A DNA stretch of 64,000 nucleotides from positions 1,361,999 through 1,425,998 of the forward strand of contig NZ_LMPS01000001.1 in NCBI RefSeq assembly GCF_001424405.1, written 5' to 3'. A program made the position numbers and the translations under genes. The notes beneath the pieces were generated by a model. It was not told the DNA's origin. It made no database searches and was given only the letters and a program-made list of their open reading frames with translations. Positions 9,090-18,180 of the stretch are shown one piece after another. Source of the DNA: Dyadobacter sp. Leaf189. Its GTDB lineage: Bacteria; Bacteroidota; Bacteroidia; Cytophagales; Spirosomataceae. The stretch's first letter is position 1. Each line of letters begins with the position of its first letter.

Positions 9090-9741
9090 TATAAACAAAG
9101 AGCATTTTCATGGGAGAACCATCAATGACGGTCACCTTCTCAACCTGATTGATGGGAAATGCATTCAATTCCTGGAACGTGGCGCGCTCGGTATTTATAT
9201 AGAGTTCATGCTCTTTGTAGGTATCTGCTATCCTTAGTTTGTCGTCAGTCGATTTTCCAATGCCTTTGGATAAAAAGAGTTTCTCTGCTGACTTACCTGT
9301 CAATGCATCCTTCAAAAAAGTCGTGGTGGAGAAGGCCCCTATCTTCCTTGTTGCTTTGTGTTCAAAGTAAGCGACTTCGTTTTGTTTTTTGAGAACCAAT
9401 GCTTTTTCAAAATCGTCTGTAAGTTCATTGCTAAGTGGCGATGGAGGGAGCTGTCCCATTCCGATTCCTCCCTGACGAATATAACCTGAGTAACCTTTGG
9501 TAGGACTGAATTCATCTTCACCTTCGCGGGAGCCAGAGCCAGATGAGCCTCCGCGGCTGCTTCTTGTCAGGATGGAGACGGAAGTAATGAAGTGCTGAAA
9601 GGGATCATATTGTATTTTATTAATGGCAAGTTCAGCGCCAAACTTGTGAACTGCATTCCGGACATTGTTGATATCATCCCAGCTCATTAGTGGAGTAATC
9701 GCCCAGTATAATGTACCATTTACGATCAAAACTCCTTTCAC
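9082..9741 (-). CDS. Hypothetical; probable C-terminal fragment of an M56/BlaR1-type protein
   Basis: A 219-residue ORF with only a GTG start. The frame stays open upstream to a TGA at 9889-9891 but has no ATG there. The stretch MSWDDINNVRNAVHKFGAELAINK followed by YDPFQHFITSVSILTRSSRGGSSGSG resembles the C-terminal module that follows the M56 peptidase in many Bacteroidota BlaR1-like sensors (a short helix, a strand, then a Gly/Ser-rich run). No peptidase HExxH, membrane segment or signal is present. The final part, ending near MKMLFVYKK, is not recognised. Probably not functional on its own. The family call is inference from pattern memory. Confidence 0.5.
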   Translation of the reverse strand: MKGVLIVNGTLYWAITPLMSWDDINNVRNAVHKFGAELAINKIQYDPFQHFITSVSILTRSSRGGSSGSGSREGEDEFSPTKGYSGYIRQGGIGMGQLPPSPLSNELTDDFEKALVLKKQNEVAYFEHKATRKIGAFSTTTFLKDALTGKSAEKLFLSKGIGKSTDDKLRIADTYKEHELYINTERATFQELNAFPINQVEKVTVIDGSPMKMLFVYKK

Positions 9742-9974
9742 TTTTGCCGACTGCTCCTGGCTGATCTGAGTGGTATCCGGTACTTTCCGAAAGGCTTGTG
9801 GTTCAGGGTCAGTGTTTTTTTGTGACGGATCAGGTTCGTCCTTGTGCGGTGTTGACAGAGCAATGCCCGGTTGAGTTTCGAGAATGTCTCAAACTGGATC
9901 AGCCAGCGGTAGCCCAGCGTAAGTACAGCAAGATTGATTTTGAACGGGTTTGAATAGACACTCCAGCAAAGCAC
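9738..9974 (-). pseudogene. Remnant of the N-terminus of an M56/BlaR1-like membrane protein
   Basis: A 78-codon open frame from a GTG. It holds a hydrophobic helix (INLAVLTLGYRWLI) followed by FETFSKLNRALL. This resembles the first transmembrane helix and the 'ETFFRLNR' turn that open M56 proteins in Bacteroidota. Right after LNR the frame becomes basic nonsense-like sequence, while the neighbouring frame continues as plausible protein into the 219-residue ORF. The simplest reading is an internal deletion that removed the peptidase body and shifted the frame. No BlaI-type repressor gene accompanies it. Confidence 0.4.
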
Positions 9975-10083
9975 TTTGTCCTCGCTATGTGACCGCAGGA
10001 TTATTTCGGATAATTGCCATTGATACTTTTCGTAGAAAGAATATTAAATTACATTGTAAGTCACAACAAACTTAACTAACAGA

Positions 10084-13000
10084 ATGAATAAACTACTACA
10101 CAGCAGGTTAGGTGTGCTCCTGCTCTTTTGGCTTGTTCCGTTGATTGCCGTACATGCGCAAACCGGGACTGTAACAGGAAAGGTGCGCGACCAGGAGGGG
10201 AGTGAGATCCCGGGAGTCAGCGTCAGTGTGAAAGGAAGTTCGCAAGGTACTTCCACCAATGAGCATGGAGATTATACGATCCAGATTGCGCAGGGAAGTA
10301 CGCTGGTTTTCAGCTTTATCGGCTTCAAGCGCACAGAGATTGTTGCAGGCGGACAGCAGGTTGTCAATGTAACCTTGCAATCAGAAGCTTCGATTTTGAA
10401 TGAAGTTGTTGTCACTGCACTTGGGCAGACGCAGGAAAAACGCGCGATCGGGTACTCGGTACAATCCATTAAGTCAGACGAGATCCGGAACTCGGGAAAC
10501 CCTAATATGATCGGTGCATTGCAGGGAAAGGTAGCCGGGGCCGTGATCACAGGGTCGGGTGGTGCCCCGGGAGCCGGGGTGAATATTATCCTGAGAGGTA
10601 TCACTTCGCTGAGCGGCAGCGCCGATAACCAGCCCCTGTTTGTCATAGACGGGATTATCATCAGCAATGCAACTACTGCCGGCAACCCGCTTCCCAGTGC
10701 AGGCTCAGCCTCTCCCGGTGCGTCAGAGCAATTTGCCAATACCAACCGCGCCGCCGACATTAACCCCGATGATATTGAAAGTATGTCGGTGTTGAAAGGT
10801 CCCGCAGCGACTGCCCTTTACGGACTGCGTGCGTCCAATGGCGCTATTATTATCACAACAAAGAGAGGGAAATCGGGTAAGATGAATGTTTCCGTCTCTC
10901 TCTCCGGCGGTATGGATGTGCTGGGCAAATCGCCGGATATTCAGACGCGTTTCATTCAGGGCAGGTTCGGGGAATTTATCTCGCCTACGGAGGTGAGGCA
11001 ACGTACACCTTACCAATCGTTCGGGCCTTCCATTATCGGTAATAGCACCGACAATATTTATGACAATTTCAGGGGATTCTACCAGACCGGTTATCGCACC
11101 AACAACAACGTCTCCATTACCAAAGGCGGGGAAAAGGGGAACATTTACTTTTCGGTAGGCAATACTTATCAGCAGGGGATCGTGCCTACTACTGATTTTT
11201 CGCGAACATCGGGGAAATTGGCCGGAACATATAACCTGGCCAAAAACTTCTCGGTTTCAGGGTCTTTCAACTACATCCGGTCGGGCGGGAAGCGGCCACC
11301 GGCGGGGGATAAGTCCATTTTCAGTGCTTTGGCTTACTGGCCTAATACCTACGATGTCAATGATTACCTTAATGCGAATGGTTCTTACAAAAACCTGTTG
11401 CCAGGTTTTACAGATAATCCGAGGTACCTGGTGGAAAAAAGCCCGAGGATCGATAAAGTGGACCGCTATATCGCCGATATAACCCTTGATTATAAAATAG
11501 CGGACTGGCTGACAGCGAAGTACCAGCTTACGTTCGACGCATTTAACGAGCGCAGGTTCCGGCAGGTAGACAGTACTTTCGACGTCGGGACAGCCGTGAA
11601 AGGTTTTTTGATCAAAGAATACATCAATTACCGCGAGATCAACTCCAACTTTTATGTGACTGCATCCAAACAGTTTAATGAGAACTGGAACGGTTCGTTG
11701 ATGGTCGGGAATTCAGTTGTGGACAGCAGGCGGCCCAACAGCTACTATGAACGCGGAGAAGGTTGGAGAACTCCATTCACGGACGAAATCAGCAGCTACC
11801 GGAACCAGCAAGTGCGACCTTACTCTCCGCTCCAATACCGCATTGTCAGCTTTTTTGCGGATGCAAAGCTGAGCTATAAGGAAATGCTTTACCTGAATGC
11901 AACGGGCCGGAATGATATTGTTTCCACGCTGCCTACTGCCAGTAATTCGTTCTTTTACCCCTCATTCAGTGCCGGTTACATCTTCACTGAAAATCTTCCC
12001 AAAAACAATTTCCTGACTTATGGTAAGCTGCGTGCATCCTGGGCTCAGGTTGGGAAAGGTACCGATCCTTACGTCATTGGCGCGTATTATGAGATCGCGG
12101 ATAATTTTCCATTCAATAATGCGGTGCCCGGATATGTGCGGCGGTCTACAACTGCGTCGGATAATCTTAAACCGGAGCGTACAACATCCATTGAATTTGG
12201 TACTGAACTAAGGTTTTTCAAAAACAGGCTGATGCTTGATGCGACCTATTTTACAATGGACAGCAAGGACCAGATTGTGCGGGCGCCGGTTTCGAATGTA
12301 TCGGGATACTCATTTTATTATACCAACATTGGTTTGATCAGGAACAAGGGCGTGGAACTGCTGGTATCCTATAAACCTGTGCAGACTTCCCGTTTTACCT
12401 GGGATATGTCCCTCAATTTTACCAAAATGTCGGGCAGGGTAATCGATATGCCTGATGAACTGGAAGAGATTTCGTACTTCGATAATGGAAGCCGGGGGGT
12501 ATTGAAGGTGCGCGAGGGGAGCAAAGTGGGTGATCTGTGGGGGCTCGACTACATGCGTGCACCAGACGGCCAGAAGCTGATCCAGGCAAACGGATTTCCA
12601 TTGACGAGCCTGGTAACGACGCCCTACGGCAATGCATTGCCAGACTGGACAGCCGGGTTGACCAACACATTCAACTACAAAGGCCTGGGCTTGTCTTTCC
12701 TGCTGGAATGGCGGCAGGGCGGCAATGTGGTTGATCTGGGTGAACGAAATGCATTCCGTGCAGGGTCGATCAAAATCACGGAGCGAAGGTACGAACAGGT
12801 GGTGTTCAAGGGAGTTGTTGAGCAAAAAGGTGCGGACGGACAAGTTACTTATGTGCCGAATACAAAAGCAGTAGTACTCGACGACGCATTTTACAATCCT
12901 TCCACTGCCCGCTACATGGGCAATGCAGCCGATTTTAATATTCAGGACGGATCGTGGTTCAGGCTCAGGACAGTCAGCCTTAATTATGCATTGCCCAAGA

Positions 13001-13197
13001 ACCTGATTGCGAATACCGTTTTCAAAGGGGGTGTCCGGTTCAGTTTTACCGGGACAAATCTTTACCTCAATACACCTTTTCGCGGCTATGATCCGGAGGC
13101 GCTTACGTTTGGTTCAGGCACAAACCTGATCGGTTTTGTGGGCAGGAACAATCCTGCTACGAAGAGTTTTCAGCTTGGCGTAAATGTTAACTTCTGA
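10084..13197 (+). CDS. SusC/RagA-type TonB-dependent outer-membrane transporter (pair 1)
   Basis: A 1037-residue protein. The signal peptide ends near residue 25 (AVHAQ). A carboxypeptidase-regulatory-like domain spans about 28-112 (GTVTGKVRDQEG, GDYTIQI). Then come a TonB-box-like NEVVVTALG, the plug with GKVAGAVITGSGG, LFVIDGIII, NPDDIESMSVLKG and ALYGLRASNGAIIITTKRGK, and a long beta-barrel ending in an aromatic strand (FQLGVNVNF). It should import a ligand captured by the adjacent SusD lipoprotein, powered by TonB. The SusD gene begins 4 bp after its stop codon. The ligand is unknown. Confidence 0.95.
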   Translation: MNKLLHSRLGVLLLFWLVPLIAVHAQTGTVTGKVRDQEGSEIPGVSVSVKGSSQGTSTNEHGDYTIQIAQGSTLVFSFIGFKRTEIVAGGQQVVNVTLQSEASILNEVVVTALGQTQEKRAIGYSVQSIKSDEIRNSGNPNMIGALQGKVAGAVITGSGGAPGAGVNIILRGITSLSGSADNQPLFVIDGIIISNATTAGNPLPSAGSASPGASEQFANTNRAADINPDDIESMSVLKGPAATALYGLRASNGAIIITTKRGKSGKMNVSVSLSGGMDVLGKSPDIQTRFIQGRFGEFISPTEVRQRTPYQSFGPSIIGNSTDNIYDNFRGFYQTGYRTNNNVSITKGGEKGNIYFSVGNTYQQGIVPTTDFSRTSGKLAGTYNLAKNFSVSGSFNYIRSGGKRPPAGDKSIFSALAYWPNTYDVNDYLNANGSYKNLLPGFTDNPRYLVEKSPRIDKVDRYIADITLDYKIADWLTAKYQLTFDAFNERRFRQVDSTFDVGTAVKGFLIKEYINYREINSNFYVTASKQFNENWNGSLMVGNSVVDSRRPNSYYERGEGWRTPFTDEISSYRNQQVRPYSPLQYRIVSFFADAKLSYKEMLYLNATGRNDIVSTLPTASNSFFYPSFSAGYIFTENLPKNNFLTYGKLRASWAQVGKGTDPYVIGAYYEIADNFPFNNAVPGYVRRSTTASDNLKPERTTSIEFGTELRFFKNRLMLDATYFTMDSKDQIVRAPVSNVSGYSFYYTNIGLIRNKGVELLVSYKPVQTSRFTWDMSLNFTKMSGRVIDMPDELEEISYFDNGSRGVLKVREGSKVGDLWGLDYMRAPDGQKLIQANGFPLTSLVTTPYGNALPDWTAGLTNTFNYKGLGLSFLLEWRQGGNVVDLGERNAFRAGSIKITERRYEQVVFKGVVEQKGADGQVTYVPNTKAVVLDDAFYNPSTARYMGNAADFNIQDGSWFRLRTVSLNYALPKNLIANTVFKGGVRFSFTGTNLYLNTPFRGYDPEALTFGSGTNLIGFVGRNNPATKSFQLGVNVNF

Positions 13198-13201
13198 TCC
13201 T

Positions 13202-14629
13202 ATGAAATCTTTGAAACAAATATTGACAATGTGCGCCGCTATGCTGTTTCTGGCAGGCTGCGATCAATTTCTGGACATTAATGTAGATCCGACCCTGAAA
13301 GCGGAAGCAAGTTTGCAGGAATTATTGCCAACTGCTCAATTTTATACCGGCGAGGCGAGTTTCCAGCAGGCTTATGTGGCCTGCCAGTATGCGCAGCAGC
13401 TCGGCAATGCGATCGGAGCAAACGGGATTGATACCTATGCTGAAACGGATAATACGCTGGGATGGACGAATACCTATTTGTACGTTGTGCCGCAATTGAA
13501 TGCGATTATTCAAAAGGGTACCAGCGAAAATGCGCCGGCTTATGTGGGTATTGCCAAAGTTTTAATGGCATACAATCTCGGACTTGCTACTGTGAGCTGG
13601 GAGAATGTCCCTTTTTCCCAGGCTGACCAGAAAAACTTTACGCCGGCTTATGATACCCAGCAGCAAATTTACGAAAGCATGCAGCGGCTGCTCGATGAAG
13701 CTGTTACTGAGCTGGGCAAGACCGGCGGCGCTAAACCTGTCGCTGACGACCTTATTTATGGGGGCGATGTTTCCAAATGGACAAAGCTGGCATATTCGTT
13801 GAAAGCCAGGTATGCCATGCATTTATCGAAAAAGAACCCTCAAGCAGCTGCGCAGGCGGCACTGGATGCATTGGAAAAAGGAATGACAGGCAACGAAGAT
13901 GATTTTCAGCTGCAATACAATTCCAAAAACCTGAACCCGTGGTACAGTCGCGTTGCGATCCCGAATACTACGAGCAATTTGTCGGTTACCTTCACGAATA
14001 CCTTTGTGGATCTGATGAATGGAGAAAAGCAGGGCGTCGTTGATCCGCGGTTGCCGAAAGTGATTTCGCTGAAAGGCAGTCAGACCGTTTACGCAGGTGT
14101 GGTACCTGGTTCAGGCAGCGGCTCAACGGTGGACCTTACTGCCGCATCCTGGCACTCGGGCATTAACTCGCCGCTGGTAATGATGCCTTACGCCGAGCTG
14201 GCCGCGATCGAGGCGGAGGCGCGTTTTCTGCTCAATGGAGGTACCGAAATTTCGGCTGGTACTACCGCAAGCGGCTACGGTGCTTACCTGGAAATGATCA
14301 CGGCCAATATGCGGAAAGTGGGCGTTTCCAATGCAGATATCGCCACCTACATCGCCTCGTCGCCGGTGAATGCAGGGGCAGGGAAGCTTACTTTGAAGCA
14401 CATTATTACAGAGAAGTTTAAGGCGATGCTGCTGATCGGCGATATCTGGACTGATATCAGGAAGTACAATTACCTGGATTTTCCAATGCCCACAAATGTC
14501 AATCCCGATTTGCAGGGAAACCGCATTCAGCGGATGCGCTACCCGGATTCGGAGATTACCCGCAATTCAAAGTCGGTAGAGGCTAATCAGAAAGATCCGG
14601 CGGTGCCCATGTGGCTTTTTACCAAATAA
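13202..14629 (+). CDS. SusD/RagB-like outer-membrane lipoprotein (pair 1)
   Basis: A 475-residue protein. An open frame reaches back to an ATG at 13184 inside the SusC gene, but the ATG at 13202 gives a clean lipoprotein signal ending LFLAGC, followed by DQFLDINVDPT. Acidic residues just after the cysteine fit surface export. SusD-type features include YGGDVSKWTKLAYSLKARYAMHLSKKNP (TPR-like helices), a ligand-loop region, and the C-terminal EKFKAMLLIGDIWTDIRKYNYLDFP. It should form the lid over its SusC partner. Confidence 0.92.
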   Translation: MKSLKQILTMCAAMLFLAGCDQFLDINVDPTLKAEASLQELLPTAQFYTGEASFQQAYVACQYAQQLGNAIGANGIDTYAETDNTLGWTNTYLYVVPQLNAIIQKGTSENAPAYVGIAKVLMAYNLGLATVSWENVPFSQADQKNFTPAYDTQQQIYESMQRLLDEAVTELGKTGGAKPVADDLIYGGDVSKWTKLAYSLKARYAMHLSKKNPQAAAQAALDALEKGMTGNEDDFQLQYNSKNLNPWYSRVAIPNTTSNLSVTFTNTFVDLMNGEKQGVVDPRLPKVISLKGSQTVYAGVVPGSGSGSTVDLTAASWHSGINSPLVMMPYAELAAIEAEARFLLNGGTEISAGTTASGYGAYLEMITANMRKVGVSNADIATYIASSPVNAGAGKLTLKHIITEKFKAMLLIGDIWTDIRKYNYLDFPMPTNVNPDLQGNRIQRMRYPDSEITRNSKSVEANQKDPAVPMWLFTK

Positions 14630-14656
14630 TTTTTTCACCCACAACTGAAAACGATT

Positions 14657-15133
14657 ATGAAGAAATATATCAGATTAGTCTGTGCGCCAATGTTTGTCCT
14701 CCTATTCCTGAGTTCCTGCTACAAAGAGCCGGACCTGTTTGACGATTTATTGGTAAGTAACGGGAAAGTCGCTCAGATTGCTGTTTTGTGGCTTGGTGAT
14801 ACAAAAGTGTACTCGGCGGCGGGCGTGTTGCAGCCCGGTATCACGGTAGATTCTGCCACGACGGTCAATGTCAACATCGAATACACCTCGGAGATCGGAG
14901 TGCGGGAATTCAAGGTATATAGCGCAGCTACCACCACCGGCACGCAGACACTTCTTGCCACATTGCCAGCGGGGATTCAGAAATACGATACTGAGCTGCG
15001 GAATTATGTTGTTAAGGTACCTGTAAAGGCACCCCAGTCCAGAAATGCGACCGTAGTGCTGTTTGCGGAAGTGATCGCAGAGAATGGTCTCCCTTCATCT
15101 CAGCGGAACGTTACGCTTAAAACTACTCCCTGA
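14657..15133 (+). CDS. Small lipoprotein of SusCD pair 1
   Basis: A 158-residue lipoprotein: signal ending FLSSC at about residue 21, then YKEPDLFDD, an acidic stretch that fits surface export. The rest is predicted beta-rich (TVNVNIEYTSEIGVREFKVYSA) and ends in RNVTLKTTP. It resembles one Ig-like sandwich domain. I do not recognise a named family. It lies 27 bp behind the SusD gene and before a strong terminator, so it is the third gene of the operon. A ligand-binding accessory, like SusE/F-type surface proteins in other loci, is plausible but unproven. Confidence 0.75.
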   Translation: MKKYIRLVCAPMFVLLFLSSCYKEPDLFDDLLVSNGKVAQIAVLWLGDTKVYSAAGVLQPGITVDSATTVNVNIEYTSEIGVREFKVYSAATTTGTQTLLATLPAGIQKYDTELRNYVVKVPVKAPQSRNATVVLFAEVIAENGLPSSQRNVTLKTTP

Positions 15134-15145
15134 TTTGGCCATGTT

Positions 15146-15197
15146 AAGTCCGTTGCGTGCGATCTGATTTCCTGATTGTGCGCGACGGACTTTTTTT
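15146..15197 (+). terminator. Terminator of the SusCD pair 1 operon
   Basis: AAGTCCGTTGCGTGC at 15146-15160 pairs with GCGCGACGGACTT just upstream of a run of seven T at the end of the element. Confidence 0.85.
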
Positions 15198-15214
15198 ATC
15201 AACATACATAACCA

Positions 15215-15243
15215 TTGGTTTTAAACACTTCACTTTATCTTTG
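15215..15243 (+). promoter_or_regulatory. Consensus Bacteroidota promoter
   Basis: TTG at 15215-15217, 18 bp spacer, TATCTTTG at 15236-15243: a full match to TTG / TAnnTTTG. Transcription should start near 15247, about 16 nt before the ATG at 15264. Confidence 0.75.
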
Positions 15244-15263
15244 GCAAAAAAGCAAGTTTATTA

Positions 15264-16415
15264 ATGCGGCCCACTCCCCGGTTCAGATATTTGATTTTTT
15301 GTAAACAGGCTGGAATGCTGCTCTTGCTGCTTCTTTTAGCGGGTCATATTTCTCTCGCACAGCAGCCGGCCACTGTTACGCTGGTGGGCAAGGTCACGGA
15401 TGAGAAAACGGGAAAGCCGCTTCCTTTTGCCAACGTTTTTATCAACAATTCGTCCATTGGGACCAATGCGGATGAGAATGGAAACTACAAACTGCCTAAT
15501 CTCCAGATCGGCAACCTCGAACTGGCGGTGTCGTTTCTCGGCTACGAAACGATCAAGCAAACCTTGCGCTTCGAGCAGCCTGGTACCAAAACGGTGCTGT
15601 TTAAGTTGAAGGAGGGAATGGAGCTGCAAGGCGTTACCGTTTATGCCCGGAAAGACAAAAAGCGTGAAAAACATCTGAAAGTTATTACCAGAGAGCTGCT
15701 GGGAAACAACCAGTTCAGCAAGCTTTGCAAAATTATCAACCCCGAAGTACTCCGCATTTCCCTGGACGATAATGGTCACCTCAGCGCACAAACAACCAAT
15801 GCGCTGATCATCGAGAATCAGGCACTTGGTTACCGCATTCACCAGGATCTGGATGATTTCGACTACTTCGCCGGTAAGGTGTACTATGGCGGAAGCACGC
15901 GCTTTGAACTCCTGGTACCCAAAGATGAGGCTCAGAAAATGCGCTGGCGCGAAAACCAGAAGGTTGCTTATCGTGGCTCACTCAAACACCTGATCGCAAG
16001 TATGGTGTCAGACAGCCTGCGCGAAGAGGGATTTCAGGTGTACCAGGTTATTCCCGATTCACTGCGCCGTTTCAATACAGTGCGAAGTGCGCCGGGTTAC
16101 AATACCATCAAAAACCATTTGAACAACCGGATCGAGCAGGTGAGAGGAATGCGGCTTGTGCGTCCGGGAGAGCTCTCGACGGAGCGGCTGATCGTTTCAA
16201 AAACGACATTGGAAGTGTTTAACATGCAAAAACGTGGTCGCTCTCCCTATTCGGATATGCCCTTTTCCTACACGCAGATCTCCATGCCGCAGGGATATAT
16301 GGTGGTAACCCCGCAAGGCTGGGTGGTGATGCCAATGGGATTTGAGATTGCAGGTGATCTCGGCAATGACCGCTTTGCCAATCTGCTTCCCGCTGACTGG
16401 AAGCGGGAGGATTAG
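15264..16415 (+). CDS. Secreted carboxypeptidase-regulatory-like domain protein
   Basis: A 383-residue protein with a signal sequence ending LAGHISLAQ. It is followed by a CarboxypepD_reg-like domain (about residues 38-120: LVGKVTDEKTGKPLPFANVFI, GNYKLPN, VSFLGYETIKQ) like the one that opens SusC proteins, but no plug or barrel follows. The remaining 260 residues contain NALIIENQALGYRIHQDLDDFDY and YYGGSTRFELLVP, and match a Bacteroidota family without known function. It probably sits in the envelope. It ends one base before the convergent gene's stop codon, and its own consensus promoter separates it from the SusCD operon. Confidence 0.8.
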   Translation: MRPTPRFRYLIFCKQAGMLLLLLLLAGHISLAQQPATVTLVGKVTDEKTGKPLPFANVFINNSSIGTNADENGNYKLPNLQIGNLELAVSFLGYETIKQTLRFEQPGTKTVLFKLKEGMELQGVTVYARKDKKREKHLKVITRELLGNNQFSKLCKIINPEVLRISLDDNGHLSAQTTNALIIENQALGYRIHQDLDDFDYFAGKVYYGGSTRFELLVPKDEAQKMRWRENQKVAYRGSLKHLIASMVSDSLREEGFQVYQVIPDSLRRFNTVRSAPGYNTIKNHLNNRIEQVRGMRLVRPGELSTERLIVSKTTLEVFNMQKRGRSPYSDMPFSYTQISMPQGYMVVTPQGWVVMPMGFEIAGDLGNDRFANLLPADWKRED

Positions 16416-17948
16416 CTACCGGGGAATGTTCGCGACGCTGATGTTTTCCAGAATAATGAAGGGAAGTCTGGTGTTCCAGTCGGGCTGCACGCGATCCTGG
16501 TTCAGAAAGCCCCGCGAAAAGTTTCCCAGTGCAATATCAATGTCGCCATCACTGTCCCAGTCTGCCGCGTCCATACAAATCCATCGCCCCAGCTGATCAA
16601 CCGGAAGCCGCTTTGGCGTGAAAACACCGCTTTTTTGATCCTGACTAAAAATCAAAAATTTCTCAAATGATTTGTTTTTGAGATCTGCGAAGAATGCAAT
16701 CGTAGCAATATCCAGCTTTCCGTCCTTATCAAAATCTGCTGCAATCGCTTTTGTACAGCCGTTTATGGGATAAAAGAAGGTTTGTTTAAAAGTGAAATTT
16801 CCCGTATTCGTGAAAATGTACAAACCGTGGTAAGGTTTGAGAATGCGGGAATAATCGCTGTTGTCGCCAGCTGTGTAGATGATGTCTTCCAGCCCGTCCT
16901 GATTTACATCGGCTAGCTGAAAACTGCTTGACCCGAACACCGGAGGAAAGCGCAGGATGTTCTTTTCTGTGAACCCGCCTTTCCGGTCGTTTGTAAAAAG
17001 CCAGATCCCTTCGTCGCCGTGTGCGAAGAGTGCGACTATGTCCGGCCAGCCATCGTTGTTGATATCACGTATATTGGTGTACGTTGCTCCTGGCATTTCC
17101 CGGATTACCTGTTTTGTGAAATTCCCGTCGCTTAATTGTTTAAGCAGGTACAATCCTCCCTGGTTATGCCCGAATGCGCAGATCGTATAATCAGTAAGTC
17201 CGTCCCGATTGCTGTCGATCGGCCGGGTTTCAATGGGGCGGATCAATCCTTTTGACAAAAATTGCAGCTTCGGTCCGGGATGTTTTTCAAGCAAAATTAC
17301 CTGCCCTTTCGTCTCGTCCGATGCGCTCATCCCGCCCATGCAGGTGAGCAGATTCAATGCTCCTTTTTCTGCGGGAATATGCATGTCGACCGGAGGCGAG
17401 GCGAGTTTGCTGAGCAGACTTTTACGAAGCTTTGCATTGTAAGAAAATATCGCCGGCTCCATGGCAGCGCCTGAAAAAACGGAGTGCGTCGCGGTATCGA
17501 TCCTGACCAGCATAGTACTCGCCACAGCCGAATCTTCGGCCGGCTTCCTGATAGAAAACAGTCCATTTTTCATTATTTCTGGCTGTTTTTGAGCGATTTG
17601 CGTGAGTGAATCTGGCGCAAGTGTTTCGTAAAATGCCAGGATTTTCTGCCAGTCGGGTGAGGAAAGTGCCGACGATTTACTGTGCAGGTACATGTTTCCT
17701 TCCAGTACCTCGATGCCAAGTTTTTCGGCCATTGCCGGGAGTACTGCGTCGCGCCAGGTCGCTTTGTTAAGCAGCCCGGGGTCGGGGAGCTGATGGCAGT
17801 TTGTGCAGTACACTTTGGCCAGCTCGCGCCCTTCTTCCACGTGCTTTTTTTCGCCTGCAGACTTGCACCCGGCGAAGGCGATTGTCAATGCGGACAGCAC
17901 CAGTCCGGCTACCCTGATCCTCAGAAAAGACACCGGTAGGATTTTCAT
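16416..17948 (-). CDS. Haem-motif (CxxCH) FG-GAP repeat lipoprotein
   Basis: A 510-residue protein. The frame is open from 18002, but the ATG at 17948 starts a lipoprotein signal (MKILPVSFLRIRVAGL, lipobox AFAGC). Residues about 45-49 are CTNCH, within YCTNCHQLPDPGLL, a c-type haem site like those of diheme or monohaem cytochrome domains. After that come FG-GAP/VCBS repeats with Asp-rich calcium-loop motifs: DSNRDGLTDY, DINNDGWPDIV, DVNQDGLEDII, DFDKDGKLDIA and DWDSDGDIDIA. This should be a beta-propeller carried on a haem-containing N-terminal arm in the periplasm or outer membrane. It converges directly on the + strand gene ending at 16415. Confidence 0.85.
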   Translation of the reverse strand: MKILPVSFLRIRVAGLVLSALTIAFAGCKSAGEKKHVEEGRELAKVYCTNCHQLPDPGLLNKATWRDAVLPAMAEKLGIEVLEGNMYLHSKSSALSSPDWQKILAFYETLAPDSLTQIAQKQPEIMKNGLFSIRKPAEDSAVASTMLVRIDTATHSVFSGAAMEPAIFSYNAKLRKSLLSKLASPPVDMHIPAEKGALNLLTCMGGMSASDETKGQVILLEKHPGPKLQFLSKGLIRPIETRPIDSNRDGLTDYTICAFGHNQGGLYLLKQLSDGNFTKQVIREMPGATYTNIRDINNDGWPDIVALFAHGDEGIWLFTNDRKGGFTEKNILRFPPVFGSSSFQLADVNQDGLEDIIYTAGDNSDYSRILKPYHGLYIFTNTGNFTFKQTFFYPINGCTKAIAADFDKDGKLDIATIAFFADLKNKSFEKFLIFSQDQKSGVFTPKRLPVDQLGRWICMDAADWDSDGDIDIALGNFSRGFLNQDRVQPDWNTRLPFIILENISVANIPR

Positions 17949-18180
17949 CTTTTGAAGTGCAACTATCAGCGGCATAGCTAAAATCGTACAACAGTTACTC
18001 ATAACGTGAACCGCTTAAACAGGCTGTAAATGCACTTTTGAACATAGGGTATGACATTATTTTATCTTTTTATAATACTAAAATATATTCGAATGAAAAT
18101 ATTAGTGGCAAACAGACAATTAATTGTCCGAATAATAATAGATTTGATTGCTTAATAAATTATTAACCTAATAGAAAACT

